NCBI GenBank assembly: GCA_963575745.1
Contig: CAUYUJ010017971.1
Location: 413,894-477,893, forward strand
Reading direction: 5' to 3'
Source of the DNA: Prorocentrum cordatum
Taxonomy: Eukaryota; Sar; Dinophyceae; Prorocentrales; Prorocentraceae
Length of the DNA: 64,000 nucleotides
Part shown: piece by piece, positions 51,863-60,531 of the stretch
Layout of the letters: every line of letters begins with the position of its first letter
Numbering within the stretch: position 1 is the first letter of the stretch
Notes under the pieces: model-generated
Databases searched by the model: none
Told to the model about the DNA's origin: nothing
Seen by the model: the letters and a program-made list of their open reading frames with translations, nothing else
Program-made: the position numbers and the translations under genes

Positions 51863-53077
51863 TCATTGCCTTCTCGCCCTGCTGCGGCCAGCCGTAGACG
51901 GGCGGCTGGTAGGCTCCGCGCCCCCGTCCGCCATGCTCTCCAGCTGCGGCAGCACGACCTCGTCGTTCTTGGCTGCCTCGAGCTCCTGCACCATGTCCTG
52001 CGCCAGCGGCGCCAGCACGGCGTCGGAGCGGTAGATGGCCTCCGCGATCTTCTGGGCCGGCCTGCGCCAGAAGGCCCGCCCCCGCTCAAGCTGCTCGGGG
52101 GTGAGCCGGCTCCGCTGCTCGATCAGCACGTGCACCTTCGTGTAGCGCTGAAGGGCCGACGTGGTCTGCCAGCGGCCCTTCCGGCGCGCCGCCTCGAGCG
52201 AGCCACCCGCGGCGATGTAGACCGCCGCGCCCGCGTGCCTCAGCGAGCGCGGAGGCCCGAAGTCCGCCAGGCCCGCCCTGTCGAAAGCCAGCCGCCACGC
52301 CTTCCTGTACTTGTCCTGCGAGAGCGGGAAGAGGAGGTCCCGTGGCGCCGCGCCCTTGCCGATCGCCCGCAGGATGGCCTTCGTCACCGGCCACGAGACC
52401 ACGACGCCCTGGTTCGCTCCCGTCTTCACCTTCTCGCCCCGTTCTCTGCGGCCCAAGGTGAGCCCGACCTCCCCGTCGGGCCCGACTGCCACGTCCGTCT
52501 TCCTGAGCAGGCCCCAGTCCTGCTCCCTCAGCCAGCCGTCCAGCTGCAGCAGCACCGCGGCCCCCTCGTACAGCTGGCCGTGCTCAAAGAGGTCATAGAG
52601 CACGCACCCCACGGCCTCGAACGGCACCGGCGCCCCCTCCTTCTGGAAGCCCATCCTGGACCAGGACTTCAGCGCCCTGGCAGCGACGGGGAGCCGATTG
52701 CGGTGATCCTCGAAGATGTGCATGAAGCCATTGAACAACGCAGACGCCCTGCTGAAGGGTAACTGCATCACGTAGCACATGTCCGATATGTACCCGCCGA
52801 GCGCCGCATCCCTCTCCTCGTAAGTGGAGAAGGGGAGACCGCGCCGCTTCACGTCCAGGAGGAAGGCCCTCACCTCCTTCTCGTAGATCTGATTCGTGGC
52901 GTCGTCCACGGCGTGCACCACGAGCCTCACACTGTGATGCAGCCTGTCGCTCGGTGCCTGCTCCCAGGCCCGAGCGCCCCTCTTAGCCAAAGGGGGGGGC
53001 TTAGCCGAGGTCGTCGCGGGGCCGTCCGCTCCGCGCCGCGGCATCGCCTCGCACAGCCTCAGCCCGCTCATCGCCAT
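51863..53077 (-). CDS. DIRS-1 tyrosine recombinase
   Basis: 404 aa from ATG 53,077, which overlaps the RT gene stop as TGATG. Catalytic pattern of tyrosine recombinases: Arg192 in LLRKTD; RSLRHAG with Arg280-His281; GRW with Trp303; and the nucleophile Tyr312 in ALQRYTK. The first His of the usual HxLRH is Arg here (Arg277). The upstream part (YEKEVRAFLLDVKRRGLPFS) fits a helical core-binding domain. The enzyme would insert the circular cDNA without cutting a staggered target, matching the absence of a target duplication. The frame is the same as that of gag, and is open far upstream through the RT gene. Confidence 0.85.
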   Translation of the reverse strand: MAMSGLRLCEAMPRRGADGPATTSAKPPPLAKRGARAWEQAPSDRLHHSVRLVVHAVDDATNQIYEKEVRAFLLDVKRRGLPFSTYEERDAALGGYISDMCYVMQLPFSRASALFNGFMHIFEDHRNRLPVAARALKSWSRMGFQKEGAPVPFEAVGCVLYDLFEHGQLYEGAAVLLQLDGWLREQDWGLLRKTDVAVGPDGEVGLTLGRRERGEKVKTGANQGVVVSWPVTKAILRAIGKGAAPRDLLFPLSQDKYRKAWRLAFDRAGLADFGPPRSLRHAGAAVYIAAGGSLEAARRKGRWQTTSALQRYTKVHVLIEQRSRLTPEQLERGRAFWRRPAQKIAEAIYRSDAVLAPLAQDMVQELEAAKNDEVVLPQLESMADGGAEPTSRPSTAGRSRARRQ

Positions 53078-56000
53078 CACAAATGCGAAGCTCCAGGCGG
53101 TCCTCGTCGGGCCCGGTCTTGCAGCCGCTGAAGTAGCTCCCTCGGCACTCCACGGCCCACGTGGCCCGCCACCGTGTCCTCCGCCGCGCCTATGCCTTGA
53201 CCCCTCGAGGGGCCGTCTGCCAGGTTGAGCTCGCTCGGCACCCACCTGAAGTACCCGCGGATCCTGCAGACCATCTGAATGATGCCACCGATCCTCGCCA
53301 GGTGCAGGAGGTCCCTGGCAGACGAGCGCCCTTTCTTCAGGACGCCTAAGCTCACCAACGAGTCGGTGAAGAAAAGCACGCGGTGGTTCCAGCTCTGGGA
53401 CGTGCGACTGAGGTGTCGGAGCACCGCCACCACCGTCCGCAACTCCAGGACGTTGTTGTGCTCGGCGTGAGACCATCGTCCCTGAAACAACACGTGCCAC
53501 TTCCTCTCCAGCCAATGGCCCAGCAACGGCAGGGCTGGGCCAGTCGCACGCACGACGCGCCCGCGGTCCCCCTGCAGGCGAAGCCGGGCCCCCGCTGGTA
53601 TCGAGTCCCAGTGCGGCTCGAGCTCCTGCAGAGTGGACGCGCATGTCCTGCACAACTCCAGCGGGTAAGCACAGGCCACCTGAGTCCACCGTAGCCCACA
53701 TGGTGATCGTCCTCGTAATTCTCGGTGAGCTCGGCCAGTCCGACTGCAGCGGCTCGAGGAGCACAAGCACACCCGCTGTAGCGTCGCCATCTTCTTCACA
53801 TTGGTGATGAACGTAGTTGGCTTCCTCCATTCCTCGCCATACATGCAGTAATCCACCTCCACACGGAAAACCCCCTCGAGATCCAAGAGCGCGGTCATTG
53901 GCGCGAACGCCCATATCATGCTGGTCCTGGGGTTCTCGAGGGTGAATCCAATGCCAAGGCGTAGGCAGATCTTGACCACCTCTACTGCTATCAAAGCCAA
54001 AGCGTTCCCTTCGTCGATCTTGGCCTGGTCCGTCTCCGTGCAGTCCGGCAGCCCCCATGGGTGATCGCTCGACCTCAGCGGCGGCTGTCTTGCTCTCGAA
54101 AACGTCGCGCACGGGGGGGCGACATGCACCCACCAGAACCAGCCAGTCCTCAACCTCCGCAACAGCAGCTCCAAGTTCTCTGTGACCAGTACGTCGAACT
54201 CCACGCCCCGCTGGATGTCCCAGGCCTCGCCCCACGAGTCGGTCAGCTCCCTGATCGCGTCTAGCAGGCGAGAGCTCCCAGCGAAGAGCTCCAGCACTCC
54301 AGGTCGCCCCATGGTAGGAGCGGCCGGGAGGTCCTCCTCCTCGCCGATCGCCTCCTGCGCCCGCTCGATCTCGGTGTAGCTCTGCTCGGCCAAGGGCCCC
54401 CAAGCTCCCCCATCTCCTCGGGCAGCTTCCCGTCGGACGTCCTCCTCCGTGCAGTCGCAAGCCAGGGCGCCGAAGCCCTCGTTGGACGCATCCGTCATAT
54501 ATGCTCTCGGCCACCAGCCCATCTCCAGGTTCGACTCCATGTAGACCGAGAGTGACGCAACGGCCCTCAACTCGCTCCTGACCTCCTCGGGCAAGCGATG
54601 TGGCACAACACTCTCCTCCTCGGTGAACTCCCTCAGCCACCTGTAGGTCGCGTCCAAAATCGCAAACGAGGGGCGGAAGACCATCATGGTCCAAGTCCAG
54701 TGCCCGACCAAAGAAGCCACCGCTGCAGGTCTGAGAGCCACTTCCAACACCGCCGCCTCGGTAGCTAGCACGACCTGCTCCATCTTCTTCGGCTGGATCC
54801 TCAGCGTGTAGGGTCTCGTGGCGGCAATGCACAGGCCCAGGCCGTTCTCCATCCCTTCTCCCCAGGCCTCCTTGTGCACCGCGAGCCCCTTGCCGTTCAG
54901 GAGCTCCTTGATCATCTCCTTGTCCTCCAGGATCTTCAGCTCGCCGTCCTCGCCCTCGAGGGTGAAGCCGATGTAGTCGTCGATGTACAACATCAGCAAG
55001 AACCTGATCGCCTCCTCCTCCGATAGGCCAAACGACGGGGTGGGCTTGCCGTAAGTCAAGCTGGGGGCCTTCAGGGACTCGAAGCTCGCCTCCAAGCAGC
55101 TGTGGGCCAAGAACACCGCCCACGCCGAGCCCATGACTAAGCTCGAAGCCCCAATACCAATGTCCTCCTCGCGCGGCTTCGGCAACGTCACGCCCTGCTC
55201 CATCCCGTACTGATACAGCTCCTGCGGCGAGACATCCGCCACCACAAAATATTCCGCCGAATACGAACCCCAGTGCAACCGATAGAACCAGTCCGGCGCG
55301 TCGCCCTGGAAGGAGAAGAGCCGCCGTCCACGCAACGCCGCCTCGTCCAGCTCCAGGAGCGCGAGGCCCGCGGGGCTGCCCAGAGGTACCCAGGGGGGAT
55401 CCACGAAGAGCAGGTTGACTCTTCGGCAGTCCCAGATCAGCCGAGACTTCAAGATACCACCAGTCTTGGGGTCGAAGTCCTTCGCCACCGTGAACAGCCC
55501 GACATGTTCGCGCATCTTCGTCACATATGCTATCATACCAGCCTGCGCCATCCGCAGGGCAAGTGCCAAGCGCTCCTTCTTGCTCCGCCACGCCGGGTCC
55601 GAGTAGCTCTTCGTCGCCTCGTACTTTTCCCAGTCGACTTCCCCCGAGCCCTTTATCATCAGCTGGCTGGCCTCTGTGAGGTAACGTCCAGCGAGGCTCG
55701 AGATCGCCGCCACCTCCAAGCTCTGGGTCCCCGGCGCTGGGAGCGACACCTGCTCCGCTCTCAGAGGGCACAGGTCGCCCTTCCTCAACTGCGGTGAAGT
55801 CTTCGATGCCGTAGCTGTCGTAGACCTCGATCCCTTCGCAAAATACTCCGTCGGGCTCCCTCCTGCCAGGCGGCTCAATGCCGCCCTGCCGTCGTTGATG
55901 GTCCCCCACTTCGCCCTCGCGGCGTGAAGGTCCCAGGCTTCCGTCACCAGCCTCTTCTGTAGCGGCGTACTCGCACTCCAGTCCGTCTGGCACGTCTGCT

Positions 56001-56214
56001 TGTCCGTCAGGGTCGATGGATGTATCCAACCATTCGAACAGCCCGTCGCCATACTCCTGATCGCCGCTATCGTCCTCGAAGTCCGATGCCGGGTTGTCCT
56101 CAGCTCCTTCTCGGACAGGCTCGAACTCGACCTCCTCGACTGTAGTGGGAACGGAAGCCCAGGTAGACTCCTCAGGGGATCCCTCTCTCTCGCATCCTTC
56201 TCCCCAGTAGTCAT
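53077..56214 (-). CDS. DIRS-1 RT / RNase H with embedded methyltransferase-like module
   Basis: 1,045 aa from ATG 56,214; the functional start may be further downstream, since the first 150 residues compete with another frame. RT about 190-560: SRLIWDCRRVN, GSAWAVFLAHS, LYIDDYIGF with Asp412-Asp413. RNase H begins at TDASNEGFG (Asp575) and resumes at NNVLELRT (Glu924), FFTDSLVSLG (Asp951), NLADGPSR (Asp1000). The gap of about 350 residues between Asp575 and Glu924 holds the methyltransferase-like module. Frame differs by one from gag and YR. The stop TGA at 53,079-53,077 shares its A with the YR ATG. Confidence 0.85.
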   Translation of the reverse strand: MTTGEKDARERDPLRSLPGLPFPLQSRRSSSSLSEKELRTTRHRTSRTIAAIRSMATGCSNGWIHPSTLTDKQTCQTDWSASTPLQKRLVTEAWDLHAARAKWGTINDGRAALSRLAGGSPTEYFAKGSRSTTATASKTSPQLRKGDLCPLRAEQVSLPAPGTQSLEVAAISSLAGRYLTEASQLMIKGSGEVDWEKYEATKSYSDPAWRSKKERLALALRMAQAGMIAYVTKMREHVGLFTVAKDFDPKTGGILKSRLIWDCRRVNLLFVDPPWVPLGSPAGLALLELDEAALRGRRLFSFQGDAPDWFYRLHWGSYSAEYFVVADVSPQELYQYGMEQGVTLPKPREEDIGIGASSLVMGSAWAVFLAHSCLEASFESLKAPSLTYGKPTPSFGLSEEEAIRFLLMLYIDDYIGFTLEGEDGELKILEDKEMIKELLNGKGLAVHKEAWGEGMENGLGLCIAATRPYTLRIQPKKMEQVVLATEAAVLEVALRPAAVASLVGHWTWTMMVFRPSFAILDATYRWLREFTEEESVVPHRLPEEVRSELRAVASLSVYMESNLEMGWWPRAYMTDASNEGFGALACDCTEEDVRREAARGDGGAWGPLAEQSYTEIERAQEAIGEEEDLPAAPTMGRPGVLELFAGSSRLLDAIRELTDSWGEAWDIQRGVEFDVLVTENLELLLRRLRTGWFWWVHVAPPCATFSRARQPPLRSSDHPWGLPDCTETDQAKIDEGNALALIAVEVVKICLRLGIGFTLENPRTSMIWAFAPMTALLDLEGVFRVEVDYCMYGEEWRKPTTFITNVKKMATLQRVCLCSSSRCSRTGRAHRELRGRSPCGLRWTQVACAYPLELCRTCASTLQELEPHWDSIPAGARLRLQGDRGRVVRATGPALPLLGHWLERKWHVLFQGRWSHAEHNNVLELRTVVAVLRHLSRTSQSWNHRVLFFTDSLVSLGVLKKGRSSARDLLHLARIGGIIQMVCRIRGYFRWVPSELNLADGPSRGQGIGAAEDTVAGHVGRGVPRELLQRLQDRARRGPPGASHL
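53780..54310 (-). other. Methyltransferase-like module inside DIRS-1 RNase H
   Basis: GVLELFAGSSRLLDAIRE (motif I, the best preserved in the window), then WWVHVAPPCATFSRAR with PPC Cys702 (54,111), then GFTLENPRTSMIW with ENP at 760-762 and a C-terminal VDYCMYGEEWRKPT. Motifs I, IV and VI of C5-cytosine methyltransferases are in order and plausibly spaced. The target-recognition domain and motifs IX-X are not seen, and the whole unit is only about 180 residues. Confidence 0.6.
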
Positions 56215-56479
56215 CTGGGACCACCGAGCGACCTGCGCTCCGACGTACGGGAAAGCCAGCTCGCCACAGAACGGCGCGAGGCTCTAAGTACAAGAAAGGC
56301 CTCGACGCACCGACACCGCCGTGGAAGACCCCAGAACCGATCGTCAGGAAGCTCACCAGCCCGATGTAGCACCACCAACCGAAAGACGTGTCCAGCAGGA
56401 AGCTCGGCACGAAAGCGGCTCGCCGCCGCGGCCGTGGTAGAGGGGATTGACCCCTCAGGCCTTGGCCAGAGCACACCAC
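55780..56479 (-). CDS. DIRS-1 membrane/acidic segment after the gag stop, in gag frame
   Basis: After the gag TAG (56,500-56,498) the same frame stays open with no early ATG. It encodes a hydrophobic stretch (WWCYIGLVSFLTIGSGVF) followed by a long acidic region (DNPASDFEDDSGDQEYGDG and similar) to about 55,790, where the RT frame takes over as the more protein-like one. It may be reached by stop-codon readthrough of gag. Alternatively this is a 5' extension without function. Confidence 0.4.
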
Positions 56480-56497
56480 GATAGCTCCGGCCGCAAC

Positions 56498-58339
56498 CTA
56501 TTCGTCGTCGCCGGCGGGCTGCCCCGAACGCACCTCACCCAGGTGCTTGTTGAGGATCGCCCGCCGCCTGAGCTTCTCCAGCACCTCGTCGTCGGCCCCC
56601 TTGTTCTCGCTGTTGGGGTCCCCGTCGAGGCGCAGGTACTCCTCCGCCAGACTCCAATCGACCTTGGAGCGCCACTTGCCGCCGTGCTGCGCCTTCGGCC
56701 TCTGCCAGTCGCTCTTGCACTGCACCCGCTCGTAGGCCTTCCAGATCGAGTAGAGGCGCAAGCAGGTCACGTCCGCGGCCTGCGAGTTGATCAGCTCGTC
56801 GCACTGCCCCTGGCTCATCATCCTGTCGAGGACCAGCGCCAGCATGTTCAGCTCCTGCGCGATGCCTGCGCCCTGCAGCTCCTTGGAGCGGAGCCACTCC
56901 TGCGTCTCCACGCGGGCGCTCCGCCCGCCCTTGTAGAGCCTCGCCAGCACCGTCGGCGCCACGCGGGCCTTGATCCCGCCCACGGGGGAGCCTGCCACGC
57001 GGCGGTACTTCTCCAGCGTCGTCAGCAGGCTCTCCTTCGGGTTCCGCGACTCCTCCTTCAGCTGAACGATCTGGTCCTTCAAGGGATCGTCGAGCTCGCC
57101 CAGGTCCCCGACCTTCTCCCAGGACGCTGCGCTCGAACTCGGCGTATGCGATCCTGCCTGCGCCCGGGTGCTCGAGCCCGAGTCACGCTGCACCAGCTCC
57201 TCGTGCTCCGTCAACTTCTTGATGAACGCGTCCACCTCGGCCGTGCTGGGCTCGCCCCCTCTGGGCGGCGGCGGCTCCGCGGGGGGCGGAGGAGGCAGGC
57301 CTGGCTCCGACGCCAGAGCCCCACCGCCGCAGGCCGGGCCCGCTCCCGCGCCGCCGCCGACGTCCAGCCTCGACTTCAGCATGCCCACCGCGTCGGCCAA
57401 GTCTGACTGCCCACGAGCCAACTCCGCGAACAGGGTCTTGGTGTCACGCTCGTCCCCACTCACGTCGCTCACGTCCTCGCCAGCGTGCACTGACCCGCTG
57501 TCCGAGTCCGAGCCTGAGTCGCTGTCCGAGTCGCCCTCCTTTCGGCAGGAGCATCCGTAAGTCCAGACGGCGTAGATCCCGATGAGGACGCAGCCCAGGT
57601 ACGCCGCGCCCAGCTCAAGGTCGCCTGACTCGTACAGCTCACCCACGAACTCACGGAAGTTGTCCAGGTCCTCGATCGCCTGCATCCCCGCGGAGATGGT
57701 GCGGTACCCTGCGGCGAAGAAGGACCCGAGATGTAGCCACCGCCACAACCTCCAGCCCACGAAAAACGCCGCCGCCGCACCGCCCCACGTCTTGTGAGCC
57801 CAGGCCGTCACCACGGTTGTCACGACCCCCTTGCCGAACCAGGACGCCACCTTGGCCTTCGAGCTCGCCTTCTTTCCCTTCGTCGTGTTAGCCTTAGCGC
57901 TCTCGGCGCCAGCCTGTCCCAGCTCGTGGCGCACGATGAGCCGCTCCGCAGCTATGATCGCCTGCTCCCTCTCCTTCTCGCTCAGCCCTGGGTGCTCGGT
58001 CCAGGTCACTCCCTTCTTCGGGCGCGGCAGCATCCGAGCCTTGTCCCGAAGGTTGATGATCTGCACCCGCTTCGCGGGGTCGATCGCGGTCCACACCAGC
58101 GAAGTCCCTGGGCCGACGCGGCTCACGAGCAGCATCACCACTCCCGTGTTCCTCCCCTGCGTCTGGACGTAGACGCGGTTCCACCTGCTCCACGGCGCCA
58201 TGAACCCCGCCGGCGACCCTGTCCACTCGGCGCCGCCCGCGAGGTCGAGCGGCTCGACCAGGACCTCCTCGGCCTCCCTCTGGCGGCCGCCGAAGAACTC
58301 CAGCAGCCCGTCGAGCTCGCAGAGGGCGAGCGCCGTCAC
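56498..58339 (-). CDS. DIRS-1 gag-like protein
   Basis: 613 codons; the first triplet of the open stretch used here is GTG at 58,339, the frame is open further upstream toward A1, and the first in-frame ATG is near 58,203 (MAPWSRWNRVYV). Features: a conserved opening region, a basic helix (KGKKASSKAKVASWFGKG), two hydrophobic segments (GGAAAAFFVGWRLWRWLHL and LGCVLIGIYAVWTYG), an Asp/Ser repeat, a proline-rich linker, and a helical C-terminal domain (LNMLALVLDRMMSQGQCDEL, WKAYERVQCKSDWQRPK). The C-terminal domain aligns by eye with the DIRS-2 protein at 59.8-60.3 kb. Ends in TAG. Confidence 0.7.
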   Translation of the reverse strand: MTALALCELDGLLEFFGGRQREAEEVLVEPLDLAGGAEWTGSPAGFMAPWSRWNRVYVQTQGRNTGVVMLLVSRVGPGTSLVWTAIDPAKRVQIINLRDKARMLPRPKKGVTWTEHPGLSEKEREQAIIAAERLIVRHELGQAGAESAKANTTKGKKASSKAKVASWFGKGVVTTVVTAWAHKTWGGAAAAFFVGWRLWRWLHLGSFFAAGYRTISAGMQAIEDLDNFREFVGELYESGDLELGAAYLGCVLIGIYAVWTYGCSCRKEGDSDSDSGSDSDSGSVHAGEDVSDVSGDERDTKTLFAELARGQSDLADAVGMLKSRLDVGGGAGAGPACGGGALASEPGLPPPPPAEPPPPRGGEPSTAEVDAFIKKLTEHEELVQRDSGSSTRAQAGSHTPSSSAASWEKVGDLGELDDPLKDQIVQLKEESRNPKESLLTTLEKYRRVAGSPVGGIKARVAPTVLARLYKGGRSARVETQEWLRSKELQGAGIAQELNMLALVLDRMMSQGQCDELINSQAADVTCLRLYSIWKAYERVQCKSDWQRPKAQHGGKWRSKVDWSLAEEYLRLDGDPNSENKGADDEVLEKLRRRAILNKHLGEVRSGQPAGDDE

Positions 58340-58474
58340 CAGCAGCCAGCCGGGACGCCCGATGGCCGGCGTCGTGGCGGCGCCCGAGCCTGTCGGGCTC
58401 GGGGCGAGCAGGGGCTGGAAGCTACCCCTCTCTGATGGCTCGAGTGCGGGCCTCGCCCGCGAAACCCGCTCCTC

Positions 58475-58609
58475 GAGCCGAAACTTTGCGCAAGGAGCGG
58501 AGGGTCAAGCACGAGAGAGAACGAGCTAGCCCTTCTCCTAAAATACAGTTGAGGCGGCTATCTGAACGTTTAAAGGGGGTGTGTAAAAGTGTGTTTAAAA
58601 ACGCGTATT
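58475..58609 (-). repeat. DIRS-1 split repeat A1 (5' end)
   Basis: Identical to A2 at 51,113-51,247. It forms the outer 5' end of the element; base 58,610 is the first base of the interrupted DIRS-2 gene. Confidence 0.95.
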
Positions 58610-60354
58610 CTACCGCCTGAGTGCGACCGACGGTGTGGAGGTGCAGCTGGTGCGCCGCAAGAGTGGCAATGCGTGGGCCGTCATCGGCCCGGACCTGACT
58701 CTCGGCCTGATCTGCATCACGGCGAAGACTTCTACCTTCACGGACCCCGTGGCGGGGATTCGCTGGCGGCCGATGCCCCCCCTCTCTCCGCAGCTCAGAG
58801 GGACGCCTACGTCAGCCAGGCGACGGAGGGGTTGAGGGCGTCGACAGTGCCGATGTTGCCGCTGTACCGCCCCGGCAGAGGTGGTCAGCAGGCGATGGCG
58901 GTGAACGTCCTGTATGCCGTTTTCAGCTCGGGGGCTTCATCACTCAAGACGCTGAGGTGGTCTTTGAGGAGTCCCAAGCGTTTCCTGGGTGTGCTGGCCG
59001 CGTTGTTCGTATTGTACGAGCTGCTGGTGTTGCTGGGCGTGATCGAGTATATGAAGGAGGTCTGGGTGCACACGATCAGCTACATGGTCATGGCCAAGGA
59101 CGCTTTCGTGGAGAGCTCGGAGGTCGTACAGGAGTGGGCCACCTACCTGTGGGAGTGGAAGGAGTGGGCTCAGAAGCTCATGCCTCTTCAGCGGTGCTTT
59201 GCGATGTTATTGGCCCTGATCCTTCTGACGCTCTGGGCGGCCCACGAGTGGTCGGACAGTGGGGAGCACGGAGAGTCTTCGATTGGGTCCTCGAGCGCTT
59301 CGAGTGTGGATGTGCCCGTCGGTTCGACTCCTTCGGTGCCCCCGCCTTGCCGCCGCCTGACTATCTTTCAAGTGGAGAGAGTGCTGCGTTGGCGAGCCAG
59401 CTGAACGATCTCGTGGAGTCCCAGAAGGCCATGATGGAAGAGATCAGCGAGATCAGGACCGCCGAAAGGACGAGGGAGTCGCGTCGAGACGTGCTCGAAG
59501 CTTCCCTGGATTCGCGCAGTCCCGCGGACGCCGAGGCCAACAAGCAGGTGATCGAGGGCATGATTGCGCGTCTGGATCGGTTCGAGGCTCGTCTGAAGGG
59601 GGAGGCCCCTGCGGAGGCTGGAGCTGGCGAGCATGGGGCTGCGATCGAGGGGGCGAGCTCTTCGGCTTCTGCAGTCGCCGTGCTCGGGTCGCCCGTGAAG
59701 AGTGCCCTCTCATCCTTGATGGAGACGCCCGAGAAGCGGGCTGCCACGTCTCAGCCGGAGGCCGTCGAGCTGGCCATCAAGCGGATGCGCTTCAAGGCTC
59801 AGTTGCCGCAGCAGGTGTCCATGGAGCAGCTGGACGAGCACAAGGAGATCGAGCCCGAGGAGTGGGACAGCCGTATGCCCGAGGGTTACCGCCAGCGGAT
59901 CTCGGCCGAGGTGCTGTCGGAGATCTACTCGTCGGGAAAGACGGCCGAGGCCTGGGCGCGGGACTTCATCAGGGACCGCGGCCTGAGCGACTGCAACACG
60001 GCGCGGAAGATGATCGCGGCCTTCGCCGCGGTGGACACGATGCTGATGACCGATCGTCAGAGGGGGCTCCTCAACCTGGTGAGCTTCGAGCGGCTGGTGC
60101 GAAAGGGCTGCGCCATTGTGGGGGCCTACCGCAACGTGAACAGCCGCGACGACTGGAGCCGCCCCAAGGATGCCAAGAACTGGAAGTCGAAGGTGGACTG
60201 GGAGGCGGCGCGTTGCTTGGACCCTCAGCTCGCCGACGAGAGCACTATTCGAGTGATGAGCGCCGAGGAAGAGATGAAGAAGGACATGGGTCGCGACGCG
60301 CAGCTGATGAAGGCGCGCTCCGACCTGGACGGGGGTGCAGTGGTCCCGCCGTGA
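58610..60354 (+). pseudogene. DIRS-2 gag-like gene, 3' part, frameshifted
   Basis: Three frames are used in turn: 58,611-58,790 (YRLSATDGVEVQLVRRKSGN, continuing the piece left of DIRS-1), 58,790-59,340 (AYVSQATEGLRASTVPML, hydrophobic FLGVLAALFVLYELLVLLGV and CFAMLLALILLTLWAA), and 59,350-60,354 (coiled coil LNDLVESQKAMMEEISEIR, then the helical C-terminal domain with MIAAFAAVDTMLMTDRQRG and VNSRDDWSRPKDAKNWKSK). The last part matches the C-terminal domain of DIRS-1 gag. Two small indels explain the shifts. Confidence 0.65.
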
Positions 60355-60531
60355 GAGTCAAGGAGCTTCAATTGGGGCCACTCGGTTTCGAGCCGGGGGG
60401 CCCTTGCAGCTGGCGTCGTGGTGTCCCTGCGCGTCGGCTTGTTTTGGCTAGTGTATTCTTTCTGCTGCAGCTGACTCGCATCATCGCCGTCGACTGGCCC
60501 GTGAGCTTTTGCACCGCGAATTTGGGCTTTC

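Larger units (their letters stand above)
50751..58609 (-). mobile_element. DIRS-1: tyrosine-recombinase retrotransposon with split direct repeats
   Basis: 7,859 bp. Minus-sense order: A1 (58,609-58,475), gag, pol, YR, B1 (51,577-51,248), A2 (51,247-51,113), B2 (51,080-50,751). B1 and A2 abut, so their junction equals the joined ends of the element, as expected for a PAT/DIRS-type circular intermediate. A1 and A2 are identical over 135 bp; B1 and B2 show one difference that I noticed (CTTTAAATC versus CTTTACATC) over 330 bp, indicating recent insertion. No target duplication: the host sequence ...CGCTT-CTACC... is parted around TT and the element junction is GTATT-TACAC. All enzymes needed for mobility appear present. 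Confidence 0.9.

Noticed and set aside
53078-55780. Middle part of the 1,538-codon minus frame 51,863-56,479 as one protein
   Set aside because: RT, RNase H and methyltransferase-like motifs in this interval are in the other frame; the open frame here is a by-product of codon bias. Only its ends (membrane/acidic segment and YR) are kept.
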